This document shows positions 24,673-32,657 of a stretch of DNA of 64,000 bases, one piece after another. The position numbers and the translations under genes were made by a program. Location: assembly GCF_000974485.1 (NCBI RefSeq), contig NZ_BBOM01000004.1, positions 558,001 through 622,000 of the forward strand, in the 5' to 3' direction. How positions within the stretch are numbered: the first letter of the stretch is position 1; every line of letters begins with the position of its first letter. The notes beneath the pieces were generated by a model that ran no database searches, was not told the origin of the DNA, and saw nothing but the letters and a program-made list of their open reading frames with translations. This DNA comes from Streptomyces sp. NBRC 109706. Its GTDB lineage: Bacteria > Actinomycetota > Actinomycetes > Streptomycetales > Streptomycetaceae.

Positions 24673-24688
24673 GCAGGGAGGGGGATTG

Positions 24689-25120
24689 ATGGCGGCGAAC
24701 AGTCGATTGACCATTGCCACGCACGCGTTGGCCTGGATGGCGCTGGCGCGGCGGCGGGGGCAGGACGTGCTCACCTCGGAGCAGGTGGCGGCCAGCGTCA
24801 ACACCAATGCCGTGATCATCCGGCGCAGCCTCGGCGATCTGCGGCGGGCGGGTCTGGTCGAGGTCCGCCACGGTGCCGGCGCGGGCTGGAGCCTGGCCCG
24901 CGAGCCGGCGGAGATCACCCTGCTTGAGGTGTATGACGCGGTCGACGCGCAGCCGCCGTTCGGGCTGCACCGCAGCGAGCCCAATCTGGAGTGCCCGGTC
25001 GGCCGGGGGGTCCGCCCCGCGTTGAGCGAGGTCTATGGCCGGGTCGAACGCGTCATGCGCCAGGAGTTGGCGGAGACCTCGATCGCCGACGTCCTGCGCG
25101 ACACGTTGGCGGCGAACTGA
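24689..25120 (+). CDS. Rrf2-family regulator without the iron-sulfur cysteine triplet
   Basis: ATG 24689 follows GGGAGGGGG and gives 143 residues. The winged helix (TIATHALAWMALA, SEQVAASVNTNAVIIRRSLGDLRRAGLVEVRHGAGAGWSLARE) and the dimerisation region (ITLLEVYDAVD) are typical Rrf2. Only one Cys is present (LECPVG), so no [2Fe-2S] cluster as in IscR is expected; it resembles the YwnA-like branch. It likely represses itself and the NIPSNAP gene through the two 19-bp dyads. The signal is unknown. Confidence 0.9.
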   Translation: MAANSRLTIATHALAWMALARRRGQDVLTSEQVAASVNTNAVIIRRSLGDLRRAGLVEVRHGAGAGWSLAREPAEITLLEVYDAVDAQPPFGLHRSEPNLECPVGRGVRPALSEVYGRVERVMRQELAETSIADVLRDTLAAN

Positions 25121-25165
25121 GCGAACCTGTCCGTTGATCGGACCTTCGTTACCCGCGCCCCTTGT

Positions 25166-25184
25166 TGTAACAAAAACTGTTTCA
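25166..25184. promoter_or_regulatory. Candidate Rrf2 operator 2
   Basis: TGTAACAAAAACTGTTTCA repeats the dyad found before the Rrf2 gene. It lies 23 nt before ATG 25208 of the NIPSNAP gene, where bound repressor would block initiation. Confidence 0.72.
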
Positions 25185-25207
25185 GCTGTCGAAGGTGAGC
25201 GAGCCTG

Positions 25208-25933
25208 ATGGACGTACCACGATGTCCCGTCGTCGAGTTGCGGCAGTACACGCTGCACCCGGGGCGGCGGGATGAGCTGATCGAGCTGTTCGACCGGGAG
25301 TTCGTCGAGTCGCAGGAGGCCGTGGGCGCGACCGTCCTGGGGCAGTTTCGCGATCTGGACGACCCCGACCGCTTCGTCTGGCTTCGCGGCTTCGCGGACA
25401 TGGCGGGTCGTTGCAAGGCGCTGGAGGACTTCTACGGTGGGCCGGTCTGGCGCGAGCACCGCGACCGGGCGAACGCGACGATGGTCGACTCCGACGATGT
25501 GCTTCTGCTGCGGCCGGCCTCGCCCGACGGCGGGTTCCCGCCGCCGGCCGGCCCCCGACCGGCGCCCGGCGAGCCGGCACCCCGGGCCTCGTCGCTCATC
25601 CTCGCCACCGTCTGCCACGGCGACAACGGCGACAACGGCGACAACGGTGGCGACGGCGACGCCTCGTTCGAACGGCGGCTGCGCCCGCTGCTGGCCGAGA
25701 GCGGCGGCGAACCGCTGGCGTGTCTGCGGTCGGAGCACGCCCGGAACACCTTCCCGGCATTGCCGGTGCGAACGGGCGAGGAGGTCGTCGTCCGGTTCGC
25801 CAGGTTCGGCGACGAACGCGATCTCGACGACCACCTGCGGCGGCTCGACCGGTCGGCGGCGGGTTCCGAACGGTGGCCCAGGGTTCTGCAACGGCTGCGG
25901 CTGGTCCCCACGGAAAGGTCCACGCTGCGATGA
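25208..25933 (+). CDS. NIPSNAP-family protein with two ferredoxin-like halves
   Basis: The 241-residue product begins VVELRQYTLHPGRRDELIELFDREF and contains FVWLRGFADMAGRCKALEDFYGGPVWREH, typical of NIPSNAP domains. The second half (SLILATVCHG...FERRLRPLLAESGGEPLACLRSEHARNTFPALPVR) looks like a diverged second domain, joined by a Pro-rich linker. A GDNGDNGDNGGDGD tract (from a CGACAACGG microsatellite near 25620) marks recent slippage. It is the probable Rrf2 target, and its stop overlaps the next ATG (ATGA). Confidence 0.85.
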   Translation: MDVPRCPVVELRQYTLHPGRRDELIELFDREFVESQEAVGATVLGQFRDLDDPDRFVWLRGFADMAGRCKALEDFYGGPVWREHRDRANATMVDSDDVLLLRPASPDGGFPPPAGPRPAPGEPAPRASSLILATVCHGDNGDNGDNGGDGDASFERRLRPLLAESGGEPLACLRSEHARNTFPALPVRTGEEVVVRFARFGDERDLDDHLRRLDRSAAGSERWPRVLQRLRLVPTERSTLR

Positions 25934-26412
25934 GTTCCGATCCGCCCGCCGACGGGCGTTCCGACTTCGACTTCCTCTTCGGCCGCTGGCGGGTGCGCAA
26001 CCGCAAACTGGTGGATGTGGTCGATCCGGCCTGCGAGGAGTGGATCGAGTTCGACGCGGCCTCGGCGGTGGAGCCGATATTCGGCGGTCTCGGCCATGTG
26101 GACCGGATCCGGGCCGACTCCTTCGAGGGCTTCACCCTGCGGCAGTTCGACCCGGCGGCGGGGGTATGGCGCATCTGGTGGGCTTCCAGCGGTCGCCCCG
26201 GACATCTGGACCCCGCGATGGAGGGTTCGTTCACCGACGGCGTCGGCCGGTTCTTCTGCGATGACGTTCTCGGCGGGCGGCGGGTCGGGGTCCGCTTCCG
26301 GTGGACGGCGCGGCCGGCGCACGGTCCGCGCTGGGAGCAGGCGTTCTCCTATGACGGCGGGGCCAGTTGGCGCACCAACTGGACCATGGACCTCAGGCGG
26401 GAATCCCCGTAG
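25930..26412 (+). CDS. DUF1579-like conserved hypothetical protein
   Basis: The 160-residue protein starts in the ATGA overlap with the NIPSNAP gene. It has FDFLFGRWRVRNRKLVD at the N-terminus and the WRIWWASS, EGSFTDGVGRFF and WEQAFSYDGGASWRTNW strands of a lipocalin-like DUF1579-type domain. Translation is coupled to NIPSNAP, so they probably share regulation by the Rrf2 protein. No activity is known. Its 3' end overlaps the convergent tetR gene by 20 nt. Confidence 0.78.
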   Translation: MSSDPPADGRSDFDFLFGRWRVRNRKLVDVVDPACEEWIEFDAASAVEPIFGGLGHVDRIRADSFEGFTLRQFDPAAGVWRIWWASSGRPGHLDPAMEGSFTDGVGRFFCDDVLGGRRVGVRFRWTARPAHGPRWEQAFSYDGGASWRTNWTMDLRRESP

Positions 26413-27010
26413 CACCGGGGCGGACCGGGGCGGGGCGCCCGGGGTTGCCCGGGAGTCCCGAGAGGAAGTGTTCCGCCGCTTCCTGGACCCTGGCCCGGTC
26501 GCCGGTGGCCAGGAGGTCGAGGAGCAGGCCGCGGATCGTCGCGATGACGAGGGTGGCCTCGCGGGTGGCCGCCGCCGGATCGGTGTGCGGCCCTTGCGCG
26601 TCGCGCAGGGAGTTCATCCAGTCGGTGACGACATGGTCCAGGAAGTCGGAGAACTGCCCGGGGGCCTGCAGCGCGCGGCCGTAGACGGCGAAGAACAGCC
26701 TGAACTCGGCGTCCCGCTCCGGGGAGGACGTCCGCTCCCAGACCGCGCGCGCCGCCTCGGCGAGGCCGGGCCGCCGGCCGGTCGTCGCCGCGTCGGTGGC
26801 TTCGAAGATGCGCTCCCGCAAACGTTCGAGGACGGCTTGGAGCATCTGCTCCTTCGACCCGAAGCGGTGCACCAGCGTGGTGGGCGATACATCCAGAGCG
26901 GCGGCGATGGGGCGCCACGAGAGGTCGTTGAATCCGTGCTCGACCGTGTAGTCCACCACGCGGTCAAGCAGCTCGGCGCGCCGTTCGTGATCCACCGGCC
27001 GGCCTGCCAT
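26393..27010 (-). CDS. TetR-family regulator
   Basis: The 205-residue protein has a TetR N-terminal HTH (RRAELLDRVVDYTVEHGFNDLSWRPIAAALDVSPTTLVHRFGSKEQMLQAVL) and a helical ligand-binding domain (FRLFFAVYGRALQAPGQFSDFLDH). It is divergent from the quinone-oxidoreductase gene at 27127 with 116 nt between starts, so that gene is the likely target. A TACTAG-ACTGTAC stretch near 27038-27055 contains partial symmetry, but no clear dyad could be defined. Confidence 0.9.
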   Translation of the reverse strand: MAGRPVDHERRAELLDRVVDYTVEHGFNDLSWRPIAAALDVSPTTLVHRFGSKEQMLQAVLERLRERIFEATDAATTGRRPGLAEAARAVWERTSSPERDAEFRLFFAVYGRALQAPGQFSDFLDHVVTDWMNSLRDAQGPHTDPAAATREATLVIATIRGLLLDLLATGDRARVQEAAEHFLSGLPGNPGRPAPVRPGATGIPA

Positions 27011-27126
27011 CGCTGCCTCCTGATGCTTCCGCTTGACTTACTAGAACGACTGTACAAAGAATGAGGGGGGTCGGCAAGCGGTGCCACCGAACGGGGTGGT
27101 GCCGCGCCGTCGGAGGGAGTCATGTC

Positions 27127-28122
27127 ATGGCGCGAGTTGTTGTTTTCGATGAGACCGGCGGCCCGGAAGTGCTGCGCGTCGTCGAGGAGCCGGTCGGTGA
27201 TCCGGGGCCCGGAGAGGTACGCGTCAGGATCGAGGCGTTCGCCGTCAACCGACTGGACGAACTGACACGCTCCGGCGCCGCCCCCATGCCGATCCGACTC
27301 CCGCACGCCCGGCTGGGCTGCGAGGGGACGGGCATCGTCGACGCGGTGGGCTCCGGCGTCGACGGGCTCGGCGTCGGCGACGCCGTTCTTGTCACCGCCG
27401 TGCCCGACATGACGTCCAACGGCACCTACGCCGACTACACCGTGCTGCCGGCCGCACGGGTCGTCAAGCGTCCGGCGGGGCTGGACCCCGTGAAGGCGGC
27501 CGCCCTGTGGGTCGCCTACTCCACCGCCTATGGCGCGCTGGTGGAGAAGGCCGGGATGCGGCCGGGCGACCATGTCCTGATCACCGCCGCCTCCGGCACC
27601 GTCGGCCTCGCGGCGATCCAGATCGCCCGCCGGATCGGCGCCGTCCCCATCGCGGTGACCCGGCGTACCGCCAAGAAGGACGCGCTCTTCGCCGCGGGCG
27701 CCTCCGCCGTCATCGCCACGGACCAGGAGGACATCGTCGAGGCCGCCCTCCGGCACACGGGCGGCGTCGGCGCCGACATCATTCTCGACTCCGTCATGGG
27801 CCCCGGCCTCGCCGAACTGGCCAGGGCGGCCAGGCAGATCACCGGCACCCTGGTCACCGTGGGATGGCTCGACCCGCGCCCCGCCCCCTATCCCTCGCAG
27901 GCCATCACCATCCACCGGTACATGAGCTTCGAGCACACCCTCGACCCCGAATCCGTGCGGCGCATCGCGGCGTTCCTCTTCGCCGGCCTGCGCGCGGGTG
28001 CGCTGGATCCCGCGGTCGACAAGGTATTCGCGCTGGACGAGATCGCCGAGGCCCACCGCTACCTGCAGCGGGGCCAGCGGGCCCACGGAAAGATCATCGG
28101 GACCGGCGCCGCCGTGGCGTGA
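27127..28122 (+). CDS. Zinc-independent NADPH:quinone oxidoreductase-like MDR protein
   Basis: ATG 27127 follows GGAGGGA; 331 residues. It is a medium-chain dehydrogenase/reductase: GroES-like N-terminus (VFDETGGPEVLRVVEEPVGDPGPGEVRVRIEAFAVNRLD, GCEGTGIVDAVGSGV), nucleotide fold (LITAASGTVGLAAIQIARRIG) and C-terminal AEAHRYLQRGQRAHGKIIG. No catalytic or structural zinc ligands are apparent, fitting the quinone reductase subgroup. It is probably induced when the divergent TetR protein binds a ligand. The natural substrate is unknown. Confidence 0.92.
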   Translation: MARVVVFDETGGPEVLRVVEEPVGDPGPGEVRVRIEAFAVNRLDELTRSGAAPMPIRLPHARLGCEGTGIVDAVGSGVDGLGVGDAVLVTAVPDMTSNGTYADYTVLPAARVVKRPAGLDPVKAAALWVAYSTAYGALVEKAGMRPGDHVLITAASGTVGLAAIQIARRIGAVPIAVTRRTAKKDALFAAGASAVIATDQEDIVEAALRHTGGVGADIILDSVMGPGLAELARAARQITGTLVTVGWLDPRPAPYPSQAITIHRYMSFEHTLDPESVRRIAAFLFAGLRAGALDPAVDKVFALDEIAEAHRYLQRGQRAHGKIIGTGAAVA

Positions 28123-28203
28123 ACGGTGGCGAGGGCGGGGCCCTTCCCTCCGCGCGATGCGCGTGCGCGACCCCGCACGCCCCGGTCGGCCAGGCCGCGT
28201 CGG

Positions 28204-29106
28204 CTAGGCCGCGTCCGCCTGGGCGTGTTCGCGGAGTGCGTTCAGCAGGGCGGTGACGGCGGGTTGGGCGAGGGAGACCTCGCGGATGGCGGCGTGGACG
28301 GTGCGGACCGGTTCGGGGTTCTCGATCGGTCGGATGACGATGTCCGGATGCCGGTTGACCAGACCGAGTCGGGGGAGCACGCCGATGCCCAGGCCGGCGG
28401 CGACAAAGCCCTGGGCCGTCATATGGTCCTCGCTGCGCACCCCGAAGTCGGGCGCGAAGCCGGCCGCCGCGCAGGCGTCGAGCAGGGGGTCGAGGCAGGG
28501 GCCCGGCCGTTCGCTGGCCACCCAGGGTTCCGTCGCCAACTCGGCCAGCTCCAGCGCTCGTCGGGTGGCGAGCGGGTGGTCGGCGGGGAGCACGGCAGCG
28601 AACGTGTCGTCCAGGAGCCGTTCCAGCCGCACGCCCTCGCGGGGGCGGCCGGGGTGGCCGACGATCAGGGCCAGATCGGCGTGGCCCCTTTCGACCTCGG
28701 CGAGTGAGCCGGCCGGATCGTCGATCAGCTCCAGGTCGATCCGCACCCCGGGGTGCTCGCCGCGCAGACGGGCCAGGGCGGGGGCGACGAGCGCGGCGCC
28801 GGACGAGGTGAAGTAGCGGATGGCGAGATGGCCGGTGCGGCCGGCCTTGAGATCGGCCAGGGCGGTCTCGGCCGCAGCGACGCCCCGGCTCAGCAGGCCG
28901 GCGTGCTCGCTGAGCAGCCGGCCGGCGGCCGTCGCGCGCACCCCGCGTCCGGTCCGTTCCAGCAGGGGGACGCCGGCCTGTCTCTCCAGCACCGCGATCT
29001 GCTGGCTCACCGCAGAGGGGGTGTAGCCGAGGTGGGCGGCGGCAGCGGTCACCGTGCCGCTGCTGATCACCGCCCGCAGGATCTGCATCCTTCGCACGTC
29101 GAGCAT
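28204..29106 (-). CDS. LysR-family transcriptional regulator
   Basis: ATG 29106 (MLDVRRMQIL) gives 300 residues; an upstream ATG at 29130 is less likely. The HTH is AVISSGTVTAAAAHLGYTPSAVSQQIAVLERQAGVPLLER, followed by the LysR substrate-binding fold (HLAIRYFTSSGAALVAPALARLRGEHPGVRIDLEL). It is divergent from the EamA transporter gene at 29217, the expected layout for a LysR regulator and its target. Confidence 0.93.
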   Translation of the reverse strand: MLDVRRMQILRAVISSGTVTAAAAHLGYTPSAVSQQIAVLERQAGVPLLERTGRGVRATAAGRLLSEHAGLLSRGVAAAETALADLKAGRTGHLAIRYFTSSGAALVAPALARLRGEHPGVRIDLELIDDPAGSLAEVERGHADLALIVGHPGRPREGVRLERLLDDTFAAVLPADHPLATRRALELAELATEPWVASERPGPCLDPLLDACAAAGFAPDFGVRSEDHMTAQGFVAAGLGIGVLPRLGLVNRHPDIVIRPIENPEPVRTVHAAIREVSLAQPAVTALLNALREHAQADAA

Positions 29107-29216
29107 GAAGCAGAGCTTAACGCCAACCATAGAACCTTTCGCTTGTCCTGTTGGCTCACGCCGGGCGATGGTGAGGGCATGGCGGCCACCGGGGCCGGGC
29201 GAGGGGGAGAGGGACC

Positions 29217-30128
29217 GTGAAACCGTGGATAAGGGTGGGCGTGCTCGCGCTGCTCTGGGGGTCGACGTTCCTCTGGACCGAGCTGGCGCTGCGGGACTTC
29301 CCGCCGTCCCAAGTCACCTTTGTGCGCAGCGCCTTGGGTGCGCTGGTGTTGACGGTCGCGTGCTTCGCCGGCGGGCGTCGGCTGCCCCGCGACCGGTCGG
29401 TCTGGCGCCATATCGTGGTGGGCGCGTTTCTCTGCAACGCGCTGCCGTTCCTTCTCTTCAGCCTGGGGCAGCAGCGGGTGGACTCGGGGCTTGCCGGGGT
29501 TCTCAACGCGACCACGCCGCTCTGGGCGTTCGCCATCGCGCTGGCCATCGGCGCCGAGCGCGGCGGTCAGCCGGCGAGGGTCGGTGGGCTGCTGCTGGGC
29601 TTCGCGGGCACGGTGGTCATCTTCGCGCCCTGGCGGGGGACGGGTTCGGCCGGTGGGGGCGCGCTGCTGATCCTGGTCGCGGCGGGGAGTTATGCCGTCG
29701 CGTTCGCCTATCTGGGCCGCCATCTGGTCGGCCGGGGCATCCCCACCATCGTGCTCTCCGCCGCGCAGCTGATCGCGGCCACCGGCTGGTCCCTGTTCGC
29801 GTTGCCCGTCGGCGGCCTCACGCTGCCCCGGCCGGGCGGCACCGCGCTGCTGGCCCTGGTGGTCCTCGGGATCTTCGCCACCGGGCTGACGTTCCACCTC
29901 ACCTATCGGATCATCGCCGACGAGGGTGCGGTGAACGCGGCGACGGTCGGCTATCTGCTGCCGCCGGTCTCGGTGGCGCTCGGCGCGCTGGTTCTCGACG
30001 AGCGGCCGGGGGTGCGGGTGTTGGTGGGGATGGGTGCCGTGCTGGTGGGGGTCGCGTTGACCCGGCGTCGGCCGCCGGTGCCCGTTCCCTCGCGATCGGC
30101 GGATCGGGCGCGCCCCCTTGACGGTTAG
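29217..30128 (+). CDS. EamA/DMT-superfamily transporter
   Basis: GTG 29217 follows GAGGGGGAGAGGG; 303 residues with ten hydrophobic helices in two EamA halves (LALLWGSTFLWTELALRDFPPSQVTFVRS; AATVGYLLPPVSVALGALVLDE). Such proteins export metabolites or drugs. It is most likely the target of the divergent LysR regulator. An Arg/Pro-rich tail follows the last helix. Substrate cannot be predicted. Confidence 0.92.
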   Translation: MKPWIRVGVLALLWGSTFLWTELALRDFPPSQVTFVRSALGALVLTVACFAGGRRLPRDRSVWRHIVVGAFLCNALPFLLFSLGQQRVDSGLAGVLNATTPLWAFAIALAIGAERGGQPARVGGLLLGFAGTVVIFAPWRGTGSAGGGALLILVAAGSYAVAFAYLGRHLVGRGIPTIVLSAAQLIAATGWSLFALPVGGLTLPRPGGTALLALVVLGIFATGLTFHLTYRIIADEGAVNAATVGYLLPPVSVALGALVLDERPGVRVLVGMGAVLVGVALTRRRPPVPVPSRSADRARPLDG

Positions 30129-30143
30129 GTAAGGCTAACCTTA
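30125..30143. promoter_or_regulatory. Iron box (DmdR/IdeR-type operator)
   Basis: TTAGGTAAGGCTAACCTTA matches the 19-bp iron-box consensus TTAGGTTAGGCTAACCTAA at nearly all positions. It starts inside the last codons of the EamA gene and lies 87 nt before the ATPase start at 30230. Repression by Fe-bound DmdR/IdeR is expected. Confidence 0.88.
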
Positions 30144-30229
30144 ATAATGGGATGCCTGGTTGGCTGGTTCCGAGCGAACGGGAGTCCCCTGGTGGCGTTT
30201 TGTCGGGTGAACGTCGGAAGGCCCCACTG

Positions 30230-31039
30230 GTGACGGCGCTCTCCGTCCGAGGGCTGACCATGGCCTACGAACCGGACGAGCCCGTGCTGCGCGGTCTCGA
30301 TCTGGAGGTCGCCGGCGGCGAACTCACCGCCGTGCTGGGCGCCTCGGGCGCCGGCAAGACGACGCTGCTGCGGATCATCGCCGGCTTTCTGACGCCCACC
30401 GGCGGGACCGTCACCGTCAACGGCCGCACCGTCTCCGCGCCCGGGGTGCGGGTGCCGCCGGAGAAGCGGGGCATCGGCATCGTCGGCCAGGAGGGCGCGC
30501 TCTTCCCGCACCTGAGCGTCGAGCGCAATATCGCCTTCGGCCTGAGCCGGGTCAAGCGCGTCGACCGGCGGGCCAGGATCGAGGAGTCGCTGGCGCTGGT
30601 GGGCCTCGACGGGTTCGGGGGCCGCATGCCCTACGAGCTGACCGGCGGTCAACGTCAACGCGTCGCGCTGGCCCGGGTGTTGGTGCCGCATCCGGCGCTG
30701 GTGCTGCTGGACGAGCCGTTCGAGACGGTGGACAGCGCGCTGCGGGTGGGGCTGCGCAACGATATCCGGCGGGCCCTGGCCGCGATGGGCAGCACCGCGA
30801 TCCTGGTGACCCACGACTGGCGGGAGGCGCATTCGGTCGGGGACCGGGTGGCGGTGCTGCGCGACGGCCGGGTGGTGCGGCAGGGCACCCCGGAACGCGT
30901 CCACCGCCGGCCGCCGGGGGGAGTCGGGGAGCGGCGCCATGACCGGCCTGGCGCGGCGGCCGGTCATGGCGCCGGTCATGGCGCCGGTGGGGGCGGTCAG
31001 CTGGCGCAGTACTCCGCTTCCAGACCCGCGGCCCGATAG
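30230..31039 (+). CDS. Iron(III) ABC transporter ATPase (FbpC-like), shortened C-terminus, no partner genes
   Basis: GTG 30230 follows CGGAAGG and gives 269 residues. Motifs: [16 protein letters not shown] (Walker A), [12 protein letters not shown] (Q-loop), [13 protein letters not shown] (signature), [12 protein letters not shown] (Walker B) and VTHDW. The ABC domain is normal to about residue 225 ([12 protein letters not shown]). After that, the FbpC C-terminal regulatory region is replaced by a low-complexity tail ([18 protein letters not shown]) that runs 43 nt into the convergent M14 gene. No binding protein or permease gene is nearby. Probably a remnant of an iron-box-controlled importer operon; it could still serve another transporter. 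Confidence 0.85.
   Translation: MTALSVRGLTMAYEPDEPVLRGLDLEVAGGELTAVLGASGAGKTTLLRIIAGFLTPTGGTVTVNGRTVSAPGVRVPPEKRGIGIVGQEGALFPHLSVERNIAFGLSRVKRVDRRARIEESLALVGLDGFGGRMPYELTGGQRQRVALARVLVPHPALVLLDEPFETVDSALRVGLRNDIRRALAAMGSTAILVTHDWREAHSVGDRVAVLRDGRVVRQGTPERVHRRPPGGVGERRHDRPGAAAGHGAGHGAGGGGQLAQYSASRPAAR
30933..30973 (-). terminator. Strong hairpin downstream of the M14 carboxypeptidase gene
   Basis: GGCGCCATGACCGGCC (30933-30948) pairs perfectly with GGCCGGTCATGGCGCC (30958-30973) across a 9-nt loop. A second CCGGTCATGGCGCC follows at 30972-30985. The hairpin lies 24 nt beyond the carboxypeptidase stop on the minus strand, so it probably terminates that transcript. It falls inside the odd 3' tail of the opposing ATPase frame. 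Confidence 0.65.
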
Positions 31040-32307
31040 GCGCAGTCCGCGTAGTCCAGCAGCGTCAGCACGGCCTCCCGGTTGCGGCTGGTCTCCCGGT
31101 CGATCACGCTCCCGGGCGGATAGAACCCGCCGCCCAGCTGGGACGTCGGGTACATCTCGAAGGTGAACGAGAAGATCCCCTGGTCGGCCCAGAGCCAGTC
31201 GTTGATCGAACCGTCGGTGATATAGAGGTCGCTCGACTGCTGCGGGGTGTAGCCGTTGGTGTCGGCCAGCTCCGTGCCCAGCGCCTCGAACGCCGCCGCG
31301 TCGTCGGCCGTCAGCCCGGGCGCGGTGTCGGAGTAGGTGTAGCCATAGGGCCACAGCACCAGCTCACCGTAGGTGTGGAAGTCGATATGCGCGGTGATCT
31401 GCTGCTCGCCGCCGACCACCCGGCCGCGCACGAAGTCGGCCACGACGGCCGTCTCGGGGCCCGACTCGGGCCCGGAACCACGGTAGGTGTCGCTGCTCGG
31501 CGAGCTGGACGAGCCGCCGCAGCAGCCCCACTCGTAGGCCCAGTTCCGGTTCAGATCGGTGCCGATGGCGGACGAGCCGGCGTTGGGCTGCCGGTTCTTG
31601 CGCCAGCTGCGGAACGAGCCGGACTCCTGGTCGTAGATCTTGCCGTCCGGGTTCACCGTGGGGATCACCCAGACCTCGCGGCTGTCGAGGAGGGCGGTGA
31701 TCTCGGGGTCGGTGCCGTACTGGGAGGTCAGCTCGCCGAGGGTGTAGAGCGCCATCTCGACGGTCAGATGCTCCCTGGCGTGCTGGTTGGCGGTGAACAG
31801 CACCTCGGGCTCGTCCTCGTCGACGGTCACGTTCGCGCTGACCTTGACGGCGACGATGTCGCGGCCCTCGTAGGACTCGCCGATCACCTGGCTGCTGACC
31901 AGGTCCGGATAGCCGGCCTCCAGCTGGTCGACGGTGGCCAGCGCCTCGGCATAGGTGTGGTAGTCCTCCGGGGCGGCGATGCGGAAGTCGTCGCCGCGTA
32001 CGGAGGGCGCGGTGAGGGCCGTCAGCCGGTAGCCCAGCTCGGCCAGCCGCTCGGCGTGGGCCTGGTCGGTGGTGATGACGACGGACGAGTCGCGTACCTC
32101 GTCGATCGCGGTGCCGGTTCGGGCCAGGTCCGTCCGCTCGACGGCCGTGGCCACGCCGTCGACCTCGTACTGCCGGACGGTGGTCGCGGTCGGCTCTGTC
32201 TCGTCAGGGGCGGCGTTGGCCAGGGCGCCGCCGGAGGCGAGGGCCAGGGTGAGGGTGAGAACGGTTGCGGCGATGGCGGTCCGCCTGCCGCGCGGGATTC
32301 TGCGCAT
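30997..32307 (-). CDS. Secreted M14-family zinc carboxypeptidase
   Basis: ATG 32307 ([32 protein letters not shown]) supplies a signal peptide; 436 residues. A propeptide-like region precedes the catalytic domain. The zinc set is HAREH (HxxE) and later [10 protein letters not shown], with NRNW and the C-terminal TFEMYPTSQ containing the catalytic Glu. [29 protein letters not shown] resembles Thermoactinomyces carboxypeptidase T. It cleaves C-terminal residues from peptides outside the cell. It ends at C-terminal Cys-containing helix [15 protein letters not shown]. Confidence 0.94.
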   Translation of the reverse strand: MRRIPRGRRTAIAATVLTLTLALASGGALANAAPDETEPTATTVRQYEVDGVATAVERTDLARTGTAIDEVRDSSVVITTDQAHAERLAELGYRLTALTAPSVRGDDFRIAAPEDYHTYAEALATVDQLEAGYPDLVSSQVIGESYEGRDIVAVKVSANVTVDEDEPEVLFTANQHAREHLTVEMALYTLGELTSQYGTDPEITALLDSREVWVIPTVNPDGKIYDQESGSFRSWRKNRQPNAGSSAIGTDLNRNWAYEWGCCGGSSSSPSSDTYRGSGPESGPETAVVADFVRGRVVGGEQQITAHIDFHTYGELVLWPYGYTYSDTAPGLTADDAAAFEALGTELADTNGYTPQQSSDLYITDGSINDWLWADQGIFSFTFEMYPTSQLGGGFYPPGSVIDRETSRNREAVLTLLDYADCAYRAAGLEAEYCAS

Positions 32308-32657
32308 GCGCGTCTCCAGAGTGGGGTGGCGCCATGATCGCGAAAATGGCATGCGCAGGTCAATATGGTCTACGTGGAGTATCTGTGCGGTTGCTCTGGG
32401 GTGGGGGTGTGGGGTCCCGGATTGTGATGGCGGTTACGGGACTTTGGTCGTGTGCGAGGTGGGGTGGTGGGTGGTGGGGGTGTGGGTTGGGGCGTGGTTC
32501 GGGGGGTGGGGTGGGGTGTGGGGGTGGGACTTCTGTCCTGGTCTACGAGGTGTCTTCGCAGGTCAGGGGCTTGTGTTGGGGGTGGGGTGGGGTGCATGTT
32601 GGCTGCTCGCCGCGTTTGGGCGGTGGTCTTCGTACGGGGTTTCGGGAGGTTACGACC
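32308..32657 (+). other. G-rich leader before transglycosylase gene, copy 1
   Basis: This 350-nt interval separates the carboxypeptidase start from the transglycosylase ATG. From 32423 on it is nearly identical to 49945-50179. It is extremely G/T-rich on the coding strand (32458-32540), with repeated GGGG and GGG runs separated by one to three bases, which favours G-quadruplex formation. The first about 115 nt are unique and include TATGGTCTACG. I see no known riboswitch. Confidence 0.7.

Noticed and set aside
32423..32657. Cyclic-di-AMP (ydaO-type) riboswitch before the transglycosylase gene
   Set aside because: Such riboswitches precede some actinobacterial cell-wall hydrolase genes, but I could not find the conserved core elements in this G-rich leader.
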